Assembly (NCBI GenBank): GCA_002989075.1
Contig: PSQN01000012.1
Coordinates: 1,996,480-2,060,479, forward strand
Source of the DNA: Arthonia radiata
Taxonomy: Eukaryota; Ascomycota; Arthoniomycetes; Arthoniales; Arthoniaceae
Reading direction: 5' to 3'
Length of the DNA stretch: 64,000 bases
The notes below the pieces were generated by a model that worked only from the letters and a program-made list of their open reading frames with translations, had not been told where the DNA came from and did no database searches. Below, piece after piece: positions 24,754 to 35,900 of the stretch. Each line of letters opens with the position of its first letter. Positions within the stretch are counted from its first letter, which is position 1. A program made the position numbers and the translations under genes.

Positions 24754-25251
24754 ATGCCTCCTTGTTCCAGATGTGTGTCGACTAGGGAAAGATGTGTAGT
24801 TCAGTCGGGGAAGGCGACGTGTTCGGTGTGTACTCGGGATGAGAAGAGTTGTAATTTACGGGTGTTAATGGCAGATAGTATGCCTTGTCAGTGTCCCTTT
24901 GTGGTGACTGGAACTGACTTGATTGCAGCGCGTTCGGTTTATTCTCAATATTCCTCTCAGTCGGCTGCCCTTCAGCGTGCGAAGAGCCAATTACGTGCGT
25001 CGAAGGCTCAGGCAGCAGTGTTGATTGCGGCTGTGCAGCGTGACCGATCTGAGGTCCGGAAGTTGAAAGAGGAGGTTGAGAAGACTCGTGCGCGGGCAGC
25101 AGCGAAGTTGGCTCGGAATAAGTTGTTGGAGCAAGAGGAGTTTGCTGCGTCGATAGCTGGTAGTGATATATTTAAATGTCCGAGCGGGTTATCCGTTGAC
25201 TTTCGGAGTGACCCCTACCCAGTGTTGGGTAGTGGTCCTGTAACGTGGTGA
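24754..25251 (+). CDS. Intact antisense ORF in G1: Zn2Cys6-like cluster plus coiled coil
   Basis: Plus strand, opposite to G1 pol, between the chromodomain end and the 3' LTR (188 bp from the LTR). The frame is open further upstream, but the first ATG is at 24754, giving 165 residues starting MPPCSRC. Cysteines 4, 7, 14, 23, 26 and 33 have exactly the C-x2-C-x6-C-x8-C-x2-C-x6-C spacing of fungal Zn2Cys6 clusters, although the first loop is less basic than in GAL4-type factors. Residues about 56-131 are Ala/Lys/Arg/Glu-rich with heptad-like spacing, a predicted coiled coil. Equivalent 498-bp relics lie in G2 (46425-46922) and G3 (18822-19319). A DNA-binding or dimerising regulator of the element is an inference. 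The family resembles short cysteine-cluster hypothetical proteins I recall from fungal genomes. Not being shared with a host gene here, it appears element-borne. Confidence 0.7.
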   Translation: MPPCSRCVSTRERCVVQSGKATCSVCTRDEKSCNLRVLMADSMPCQCPFVVTGTDLIAARSVYSQYSSQSAALQRAKSQLRASKAQAAVLIAAVQRDRSEVRKLKEEVEKTRARAAAKLARNKLLEQEEFAASIAGSDIFKCPSGLSVDFRSDPYPVLGSGPVTW

Positions 25252-28200
25252 GCTGGTTCGTTTGAGGGTGATCTGGGTGCCGGCGAGGCACACTAGGTAG
25301 TGGATTAGGGTGTTAGTGCTGATACGACCGATTGATATTTTGGTCCCAATATCGTCGAATGGTGTCTTTACAGTTAGTTAGGTTTCGTTCCGGTTCCCAT
25401 TAATTTTTGTGTTTGGGATATCCTTTTTACTTTATAAGATACTGTCGTTTGCCTCGATGTTGTCTGTGGGCTCGAATCGTTTTAACCTCATACTCGGGTT
25501 CTTAGTTGTCAGGAAGGATTTCTGGGTTGGGTCGTTCTGCTTCTCGGGAGTAGGCTGGCTCTAACAGCGCTACGTAGAATACAGGATGTATTCTTATTGT
25601 CTTCGGGAGTTTAAGTTTGAAGGTTACGGGTCTCAATTGCTGTAAGATTTTAAACGGTCCTGTTTTAGTGTAGTCGAGTTTTTTGCTTAGTCTGATAGTT
25701 TTTAAGTTTCTTATAAGCAAGTAAGCTCTTCCCCCCTCTTTTATGCTTGTGTTCGGGGTTGTTCTTGACCTGTTATACTACTTTCTTGTTCGTTCGTTAA
25801 TAAACTCGCTGTTAGACTTTAACTGCTGGTGCAGGTGCTTTATGTTCGTAGCTATTTGTGTAGCTAATTCGTTCTCTGTGGTATTTAGTAGTTGTCTTCT
25901 CTGAAGAGGGTGATAGCTATATAAGGCGTAGAACGGAGTTGTCTTAGTTGTATCGTTCTTTGTATCGTTGTGCGCTGCTTGCGCTACTGGTAGTAACTGT
26001 ACCTAGTCGTTCTGCTGGTAGTTGATGTATGCTCGGAGATACTGTTCCAGTGTTTGATTTGTTCGTTCTGTCTGTCCGTCTGTTTGTGGATAGAATGACG
26101 TTGACATTTTTTGTTTTGTCCCTAGCTGTTGCATTAGGGATGTCCAAAACCGTAAGACGAATTTCCGGTCTCTGTCTAAGACAATTCTTTGGGGTTGGCC
26201 ATGGTTTGCTAAGATAATCCGAAGGAAGGTATATGCCAACTGTTCTAAGTTGCTGGCTTCCTTGTAAGGTACGAAGTACGCGTACTTTGTTAGTTTGTCG
26301 TATATGACTAGGATAGCGTCGTATGCTACTCCTGTGAGTGGATCCTTGGATGTTGGTAACTTGGTTATAAAGTCCAGTAAGACTGTATACTATAGTCTTT
26401 CGGGTGTTTCTAGTGGTTGTAGTTCACCGTATGGTAAATGCCTCGGGTGTTTAGTTCTTGCGCATATGTCGCATTCTCGGATGTAATTCTCGACGTAATG
26501 TCGAATTTTCGGGATGTAGTAGGTTCGTGTGATCTTTTTAATAGTGTTGTCGATGCCCTTGTGTCCTTTCGTTGGGTTATCGTAGAAATTACTGATAATG
26601 TGTCGGATCAGATTCCTCGGAACGTAGATCTTGCCTTAAAATTCGTAATAACCCTTGCTGTTTTTAGTTAGTCCTGGGTGTCGCTTCTCGTTTTCCTGGT
26701 AGGTTTTAGGATCGTTCAGGATGTCTGGGATTCGGCTGTACGGTTCGATGACAAACTCTGTTGTAATAGCCAATTGATTGTATCTAATCTCGTTATTGTG
26801 TTCTCGGAATATTGCATGCTCGACGTGTTCCTTGTCGTTGAGATAATCGGGTCGTCGGCTTAGAGCATCAGCTCTGTCGTTCTCGGAACCCTTCTTGTAG
26901 GTAATAATAAAGTCGTATGGAGCCATAGTTTCCGACTATCTAACCTGTCTGCGGTTAAGTTTCTTTGTCGTTGTGAAGTAGGTTAGGTTCTTATGGTCCG
27001 TGTATACTATAATCCTATGGTTGGCTCCTTCTAGGTAAGCTCGCTATATTTCGAATGCTGCTATAATAGCTAAAAGCTCTTTGTCGTGAATGTCGTAGTT
27101 CTGTTCTGTGGGTAACATTTTTCTTGAGTAGAAAGCTACTGGTCTAAGCTTTCCTTCTTTGTTGTTTTGACTTATGCATGCTCTAATTGCATAGTCTGAC
27201 GCGTCTGTTTCTATGATGATTGGCAGGTTGGGGTCAAATATTGCTAGTACGGGCCCGATCTTAAAAGCTTCTTTAAGCTCTTTAAATGCTGATTGTTCTT
27301 TCTGCGTCCAGGAGAATTCTGTCGATTGTTTCGTCTGTTGAGACAGCGGTGCTGCGATTCGGCCAAAGTTGGATATCTACCGCCTGTAGTAGTTGGCAAA
27401 ACTAAGAAACTGTTGTAATTGTTTTACATTCTTTAGTATAGGCCAGGTCAAGACGGATTAGATCTTCGAATCTTCTATTTGGAGACCGTGCTCGGTAATT
27501 ATGAATCTAAGAAATTCGACGGATTGTTGGTGGAACTAAGTTTTCTCGATATCGATTTGTAAATCGGCACGCGCTAATCTTTCTAATACCTTCTTAATAT
27601 GTTTCTTATGTTCCTCTAGTATACGGCTGTACACTAGGATATCGTCCAGATAAGCAGTTGTAAATATGTCCAGGTAATCGCTGAGTGTGTTGTTAATTAG
27701 TTCCTAAAAGGATGCTGGAGCGTTTATTAGCCCGAAGGGCATAACGCAATACTCGAAAAGTCCGTGTCTGGTGCGGAAGGCCGTTTTCTATTCTTCACCC
27801 TCCTTTATACGGATTAGGTTGTATGCTCCTCGTAGGTCAAACTTAGTGAACTATTGCGCGTCATACAATTGGTCTGTTATTTCGTCGATGCGTGGTAAAG
27901 GGTACCGATTCTTAATAGTTACCCCGTTCAGTTGTCTATAATCTACGTAGAGTCGTAGTTTGCTATTCTTCTTGGGTACGAAGAGTATCGGGTATCCGGC
28001 TGGTGATGTTAATTTCCGGATAAATCCTTTCTTAAGGTTTTCGTTAAGATAATCGCGGAGCGCTTGATTTTCTGCTTCTGATAGGGAGTATATTAGACCG
28101 AATGTTGGCGTTTTGCCTTCTTGTAAAGGTATTGTGTGATCTCACGGTTTGTGTTCTGGGAGAGCTGAGTCCGGCTCAGCTTCTTCAAACAGGTGTCGGA

Positions 28201-30966
28201 ATTGATCGTATTCCTCGGGTATCTCAGTAATCAACTAAGTACCTGTCGTCGTATAGAATCGTTGGCGTGCAGTCGTCTCTTGTTTACACTTGCGTGTAGT
28301 TGGCCACAGACGAGATACTGCGTTAGACTCCTCTCGTAGGATGTCTGAATGTCGGAGTGTAGTAGTACTGACCCGCGTGAGTTCCTTATCGCGCTCCTCA
28401 TCCTTACTACTAAAATTAGCTTGTAAAGTATTTGTTCCGCAGAACGACTCTTGCTTAGAGTGCTTGTACCGAGTGAAGAGGAGTTTCTTAGTTCTCTAAT
28501 TTACTTCTGAGTTATATTATTGCAACCAAGGTATACCTAGCACAGCGTGGTACTAGTTAATATCTACGATATTATAAGTAATTTCTTCTCAATGGTCCCT
28601 AATTACTATACCTATTGGCGAAGTCTCGTAGTCGACTCTTCCCTCTGCCCCTTAAAATCCGGACAGTGCGTAGGGTAATTTCTTCTTTCGTGTTTGTATC
28701 TGGCACTCCTTAACGCAGCGTGTTGAGATAAAGTTGCCTATTGCGCCTAAATCGATTATAACTTTAATGTTTCTGTAGTTTACTGTTGCCCGAGTGTACA
28801 GGTATGTTTTATAGGCAGCCGAGCTCGCGCAGAGCTGGGCCCCTAAAGGGTCTGACCGTTGGACGGGCCGGTACTGCTGCCCTCGAAGCAGTCGGCCTGG
28901 TCTTTTCCCTGTTGATCGTGTACGTTCTGGAGTATTTTAGGTACCGGAACCCATTGTCGGTTGATTTGCTATAAGAATTCCTGTGTAGGGTGTCCTAGTA
29001 CTGCTTTTATTATAACGTCTGGTTTGTTGTTTACGATCCCTGCTTTGATTATGTAACTATCGCTGGTTAAAACTCGTCGTGTCTGTGGGTTGTATATTGT
29101 TGGTCGAAGATATTGGTACTGACTGCGCAATTCTAGACCCCTAATAAGGTGGTCTACTGGTCGTCGTAGGCGTGAGTAAATGTATCCCGGGATGTCGTTA
29201 ATGTCTCTATCAGCGCTCAACTTCCCATCGTGAAAGGCCAACTGACAAAGTCTCTATATTATTCCTTCCCAACGGATTGGGGTTTGCTCTTCCTGGTTAG
29301 TGTCGTCCTCGAGCGAGAATTCCGTACCATTAGAATCTATGTTTTTGTCTTTGAGTCGTTGTCTTGCCTGTAACGCATCGTAGCTGCTATCTTGCTCAGC
29401 TTCTACGGTCTGTTCTTCCTCAGATTCCCCTTGGGTTTCTAGGTAAGGTGACTTAGGTCGTCCTCGGGTGAGGCCTAGTTCTTGTGTCGAACCTTGTTTT
29501 GGAGACGTCGGTTTCCTTAGCCACCATCCTGATCCCAATTTATCGGATTCGTGGGTCGTGCAATTATCGTTGTAGCACGCAGTCTAGAATAGTGTTTCGT
29601 GTGGTGTAGCGGTATCTCGTACCTGCTGTCTCGGAATAGTGCGGTTGATGTTGTTCCAGTTCTGTGGGTTTCGTTGTTCCTGTTTTATTTGTCGTTCCTT
29701 TGTTTCTTGCTATGACTCGATGTCTGTATCCCAGTTTTTGTGTAAATCAAACAAATTCCACTCGTAGTGCTTCTCGTTAGACGAAGCCTGATGAGTGTTT
29801 CCCTGGTCACAGAAGGCATTCCAGTAGATGTCCTTCTGCTCCTTGGTTAATTCAGTAACGTACTCATACCAGTTCTGGATAGTCTTTTGTGGGAGACCCA
29901 ATTCTTGGAGAAGGCAACCCTCGGTCGGGTCCTTCTGCCAGCGGTCGGAGAAGGCTGCTAGTAGTTCCATTGCCTTATCGCGACCGTTGTCCTCTTTTGT
30001 CTAAGTAGTTATATTAAACTGTTGTCGTGGGAGACGGGGTTTCTAAGATCGATTGTTGTGCCCGTTTCTGCCGGTACTGTTGAACTGTTGTTTCTTGGAA
30101 CGGCATTCTTTAACTTGATGCCCTGGTTTTCCGCAATATAAGCATAGCTTGTTCTTTATTCTGTGTTCTCGTTCCTGGTTGTTTAGTTTCCCTCGAGGCT
30201 TGGTAAAATTTAACTCCATTGGATCGCCTCGGTCTTGTCGTAAGTTCGCTCGATTCTTTGCTCCGTAGAACCTGTTAGTAGGGTTACCCTTCTTCTTTAT
30301 CTGTCTTTCGAAGTTACTGTCGTCGATCTCCTTTGCTCGTTGTATGAAGTTGTCGAGATCATCAAACTTCTCTCTACGAATGTAGATTATTTCCTTAATA
30401 TGATCCTTGAGTCCTTCGTAAAAGGTCTCGATAAGGGGTTTCTCGTCCTATCCTGTTTAATTAGCATACTGTATAAATTTGGCGGCGTACCTGCTTGCTG
30501 GTCCTATCTGCTTGAGGTTCCTAAGCTTTCTGGTAGCGACGCGTCTAGCGTCGGTCTGTCCAAAGATTTCGCGAAGCTTCTTCTGGAAGAAGGTAAAGCT
30601 AGCAAAGAACTCGTCGGTGTCCTCGCGCCTGCTCTTTATCGGAGTAAACAAGAAATCGTCGAGGTAGTACTCGACCTACTTGTAGGCATCTCTATCCATA
30701 TAAGAGGTAGCGAATAGAACTATAGTAGTATCGTTCGGAAACTAGTCTTTGTGAGTTCTAAAGTACACGGCTAGGCGTATCAAGAATAAAGTGACTTCGG
30801 AACGTTAAACTGAGAAGCTTTTTCTAATCTTAGTGTTGACGTCCGATATCTTACTCGTGCTGGCCATTCTGTTGGCCAACCTGTCCGCAGCGTCGCGGCT
30901 GTTGGGTGCCGAAGTAGTAGACATAAATAATCTGCTTTCTCTGCTTTCGTAGCGAGTCTGTTAAAG
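25252..30966 (-). other. G1 gag-pol body
   Basis: Internal region of G1 on the minus strand, holding gag, protease, RT, RNase H, integrase and chromodomain in Gypsy order. Open frames within it are fragments of a decayed polyprotein and are left as part of the fossil. The chromodomain (about 25350-25510) follows an integrase C-terminal segment ending near 25502-25720. Chromodomains in this class are known to guide integration to particular chromatin. Confidence 0.85.
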
Positions 30967-31438
30967 TGTAACGCCGGTCGCTGGGAGGACCGAACTAAGG
31001 CTCACTTGCCTTGTGTGCTTGTCGACCTTGGTGGTGGGTGTCTTGTGTGCTAGAGACTGAAAGGCAGGAGAGGCGAGACAGATTACAGAGGGTGAGAGGG
31101 GCTTGACTGAAGTAGACAGAAGGTGAAGCACGTTACTTAAATATAGTTAAGGAACTTGTATTCAGATGTTAAGTTGATAGACTGAAGTCTATCTTAAGGT
31201 CGGCTATTAGTCTGGCTATATAATCTAAGGTACATAGGGAAGTTCCCCTGTGTCTGTTAATCTCGATAATGCCTATATCGGGTTTGTAGGGAACGTAGGC
31301 TCTTATAGCCGTCTTGTCCGATAATGCCTACGGCGGGTTTATAGGCTTAGTCGGGAATGATGCTGGTAGGGCTAAGATAACTGGCGGTGGTTGATGCTTG
31401 GGTGCACGCTAGGCCGTCTGGGGCTGGTGCCCGTAACA
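30967..31438 (-). repeat. G1 5' LTR (472 bp)
   Basis: Mate of 24095-24566. The element's untranslated leader and gag lie to its left, and the duplication GCAGT lies to its right. Confidence 0.95.
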
Positions 31439-31443
31439 GCAGT

Positions 31444-32980
31444 AGTAATTAACATAAATAGACTTCTTTGCTCTTAAATTAGTATCTATAGGTAGAAGCT
31501 TTATTATTAGTATCTAACAATAGATATAAAATAAGGCTTCTGCTCTTTTAAACTTTCTCTTTCTTTCTTTAATATTATTATACTCTTCTACTTAGCCTAC
31601 AAGCTTCTTTTCTTTAGTAAACCTTTACTTCTCTTCTTAAGTAAGAAGTTTGTAGCTAATTTAGTATTAAATTGCCTCTAATTTACCTTTATAATCTCTA
31701 TTATATCGAGTTTTAACTCTGTTAATAAACTTACTACTAGAGCAAGCTCTCTTAAAGCGCTAACTTACTACTTAACTTACGATATTAAGAACTTTAAAGC
31801 TATTATTAATTTTAAAGCTCTTTTTTATAACGCTCGTAAAAAGAAAGCTTTTAAGATTACTTTACTAATTTCTAAATTATCTATAACTTCTTTTATTTTA
31901 CGCTCTCTTAAACTAGATAACGTATTTCTAACTCTTATAACTTTTTATAAGTCTTCTTTCTTTTATTGCTTTATTTTAGTTTAACTATTAGTATTTTAGC
32001 TCGTTAAAAGCGTTACGTCCGTAAAAATAACTTTAATGATAATAAGATTGTCCGTTCTCTTTATTACTGTAATACTGCTTATAAGCCCAAGTCGTCTATA
32101 AAGTTTTGTTGGTCTATCTCCTCGAATCCCGCTTTTTGCGCCGTATTTAAGTTAATTTAGCCTTAGCTAGAGGCTTACGTCTCAGTATACTGCCGTTATA
32201 TAAAGACCTTGTTTAGCGATATAGCTGTATATAGTAGACCTTCTACAAACTCTAACTTTAAGTATTATAAGAACTAGACCTATAAGTAGCCTAAAAAATA
32301 GTATACTAAGTATACTCGCTATACTAGTGTTAAGAGGTTGGAAGATAAGTATAAGATAGTAAGTTTAATATTCTCCGTCTTAAGTACTAATTAACCCTAT
32401 ATTAATATATAGTAGATCTTTGCTCAATAAAAACGTATCTATAATCTTTTTATACGCGCTAACTTTTTTTTAACCTCTAGCAAAAACGTTTAAAATAACA
32501 AAGAGTCTTTTTATAACGACTATTTTACTCTACTTTACGCTTTTTACGTTTAGCTATAGATCTAGTAGCGCGGTTTAGATACTAAGTCAGTTAAGTAGAC
32601 TAATACTAACGATTTAAAGTATATTAAGGCGCTACGCCAGAGCTTCGATTTCAATATAGAGTTGTACGGCCCTTAGCCGCCTATAAATAGGCTTCTTACA
32701 AGCTAGCTATAATAAGTCTAGTTAATTAGATTTAAAACCGCGTCGATAGTAGGCGCAGCTAGCTTAAGTAGTATTATACCGCCGATCCGTACTAACTTCG
32801 GTACTAGTTTAAGTAGTCTTCTTATATTTTTCTGTCTTCTATTTAACTAGAGTCTTGGTCTATATAAGTAGTTTTCCTTAGCTTATTAGAATAGTTCTAT
32901 ATTTTCTCTCTATATAAGTCTTATTTTAGCTTTCTTATAGCTTAAGCTTTATAATTATATATAAATAGTTTTAAAGTTTA
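31444..32980. other. Extra tract of E beyond integrase
   Basis: In E this tract lies between integrase and the 3' LTR (together with 23746-24089), where Gypsy elements with short LTRs usually have little sequence. I see no pol domain. On the plus strand (antisense to E) there are open-looking stretches, for instance around 31690-31980, but RIP makes this uncertain. It could be an additional antisense gene, as in the G family, a long spacer, or another undetected insertion. Confidence 0.35.
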
Positions 32981-35900
32981 ATACTATACTAATTTCATGT
33001 TCTAAACTATACTCAAGATATTTTACCTTCTCTTCGGCATTATATTGTAAGCTGATTATATAAGCTTGTAGCTCTTTTTTATTTACGTTATTTAGTTTAC
33101 TTTAGACGCTTACTTCTTGACTTAGCGTCTTTACGCTTCTTAAATTCTTTAAGAGCATTAAAGTCTTTAAGATATATCCGTAGCTCTATTATATTATTTA
33201 CCTTTAACTATCTCTACTACTTAGTTCAATACTAGTCTTTATTTTTAATCTTAAAGTAAATCGCCTTAACGAGCTATTTCTTACTACTATTAACTTTAAT
33301 CGGACTAAACGGTTCTGTACCGGGTTAACGGCGATATAACTCTAGTAAGAATATATAAAAGATAGAGTAAATATAGTAGAAATCTAGTAGTACTAGCTAG
33401 TAAGCTTATTTATCTACTTTCTTAAGAATTCTAAACGGTCTTAGGCTTCGATTATTAAGCTTCTTTATTAGCCTCTTTATTTTAAGGTTCTTTAACGATA
33501 GTAGTACTAAATTATCTACTACATAGTATTTTAGTATATACTTAGTATTATACTATTCTATCTATAAACGCTAAGCTTTTTCTAGCTGCTGCTTTATTTC
33601 TTGTTAGCAGAGAAGGCGTTCTTCTATATACTTAACTGCTATAAAGTATTTTAATTTAAGCTACCTTCTCTCTTAACGGAAGATATTCTTACCGATAAAA
33701 AGGTTGTTTGGCTTAACTATGGTACGATACCGATTTAGCGGCGGTACGCCGTTTAGTATGTATATAATATAACCGAACGCACATTCAATCGGCAACATCT
33801 TTATTAATAAATAAATTTTCGAGTTATATATAAAAGTAGCTTCTTTTAGATACTTATACTAATTAACTTAATCTTAAGAGATATAGATACGTAGGTAGTT
33901 TTTAAGCTTCTAGTTTTAACGCTCGGTTTAACTATTAGTCTGAGAGTAAAACGCTGTACTTAACCTTCGTTTTACAGCTAAATATTAGTAGAAGGTGCTC
34001 TAATATAAGCTAGTAAATATAGATTCTCTATTAGACAGAAGGCTTTTCGAGAATCCTAACGTTTTTGTTCAGTGCTTATAAAGTACTTTTACTAGCTCTA
34101 TAGCATCTATAATCTCTCTAACTAGAATCTAGCTTATAAACTTTAAAAAGCGGTTAACGACTATAAAAATTAAATTAACAATATCTCTGTTCTTTAAGCG
34201 CACTATTAGTAATTTAACAATAAAGTTTAAAGACAGATCTTTAAAGAGGCTAATTAGAATCAATATTGCCGCTATTTTGCTATATAGCTTATACCTTTTT
34301 ACGGTAGTACGCTAATATACGTCGTATTTAGTAATAAAGTTTTTAATATATGTTATTATATTCTTTTACGTATATTTACGCCTTAAGATCTCTAAAGTCT
34401 TTTTAATCTTAAAGTAATCAATAAGCTTATTATTATAATTCTAACTTATAACTTTTAATTTTAATATAGAGTATTTTAATATCTAGATTTTATTATCTTA
34501 ATGTAACAACTTATAGCTATTGACTAACTATTTTATATACTTTAACGACTTAGAGTTTAAGTTAGATTCTATTAAAGTATTTAAGTCGATTTAACTCGTA
34601 CAACGCTTCCTTATACTAGCTTAACGGCGATTTGCTGCCGTTTTATCGCTATATTAATTTTTAGTTTTAGCTAATAATTTTAACTCCGATACTTTCTGCT
34701 TTATAAAGACGTTTTCTTATTAAGCTTCTAAGATTAAGACCGTAAGACCTTAAGAAGTATTATTATAAGCTATTTTAAGAGCGGTAGCTGTAACTATCTT
34801 AATTCGTAATACGAGAGCTATCGGAAAAGACTCTGTATTAGTAGAAAAAGACGGACGCGTTTCTTGCTTCTAAGTATTCTATATAAGGTCTATATTTAAC
34901 TTTAATCTACCTTTGTCTTAAGTTACAGTCGTATTTAAGATTTTAAATTGGTAGCTAAATTACTAATAGTATTTAAACTAATCTTTAAGTAATATAATTA
35001 AGGCAGTAATTATATCTTCTTCTAAGCTAAAGGGCTTCTCTCTAGTATTAAGTAAAGTAGTATCTTTTCTAAGCTTCTACTATAGACTTAAAAATATTTT
35101 ATTAGCGTTATCTTTCTTTACTCTATATAGGTTCTTATAATCTAAACGGTGTAATAGCGCGTCTACTAGATTCTTATTATCTGTACAATATAGTATTTTA
35201 AAGTTAAATATTAATAGGTCTTCTATCTAGCGCGTCTATCGGCGAGACAATACTTTTGTTGTTATAAAATACTATAGATTATTATAGTCTATTACAATCT
35301 TTACTAAGTACTGTATATTAATAAAGTAATAGTACTAGTACTTAAAGCTAGTCTATATTGCTATAAGCTCTTTATTATAGATATTATATCTTAGCTTAGT
35401 ATCTATAAATTTTTTTAAAAAGAATGCTATCGAATACAGATATATATCTACCTTATTATTAGTACTAGTTTAAGTAGTATCTACTATATTTAATATAAAT
35501 AAGTCTAAGTTAATATTTAACGGCAATATTAATTGGCTATCTTCTCTTAGCTAAAATAAGATATCTACTATTATAAAGTCTAATACGTTAGTTATTAAAA
35601 CGATTGATAGTATCGAATTAAAGTACGTTAGCACTAGTATATTTATAAATACTTGCTTTAGCGCTTTAAAAGCTTTTTATTAGACTTTGCTTTAAATAAA
35701 CTTAATGTCTTTTATTAGTACGTTTATTAACACTACAATACGGCTAAAATTATAGATAAATCGCTAGTAAAAGTTTGCGAACCTTAAAAAGAATAGAATC
35801 TACTTTACGGTAGTAGAAACTAGCTATTTAGCTATAGTCTATATTCTTTTTAGGTCTATTTTAATATTATTAACTTTTATAGTAAACTTTAGAAAAGAAA

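Larger units (their letters stand above)
24095..31438 (-). mobile_element. Gypsy chromovirus copy G1, youngest, nested in E
   Basis: Ty3/Gypsy chromovirus, 7,344 bp, minus strand, with the exact duplication GCAGT (24090-24094 and 31439-31443) inside E. LTRs are 472 bp. Parts on the minus strand: gag about 30920-29250 with a CCHC knuckle about 30108-30160, aspartic protease about 28690-28790, reverse transcriptase with a LDDILVYS active site about 27450-28000, RNase H about 26900-27240, integrase about 25750-26560, chromodomain about 25350-25510. A polypurine tract lies next to the left LTR. The opposite strand holds an intact 165-codon frame (24754-25251). It is the least RIP-altered retroelement here, complete in layout, but pol and gag contain many disabling changes, so it is not functional. 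Confidence 0.95.

Noticed and set aside
30340-30717. A 125-codon plus-strand open frame opposite G1 gag
   Set aside because: It is the reverse-strand shadow of gag, has no motif of its own, and starts and ends within gag sequence. RIP-type changes tend to leave the antisense strand open by chance.
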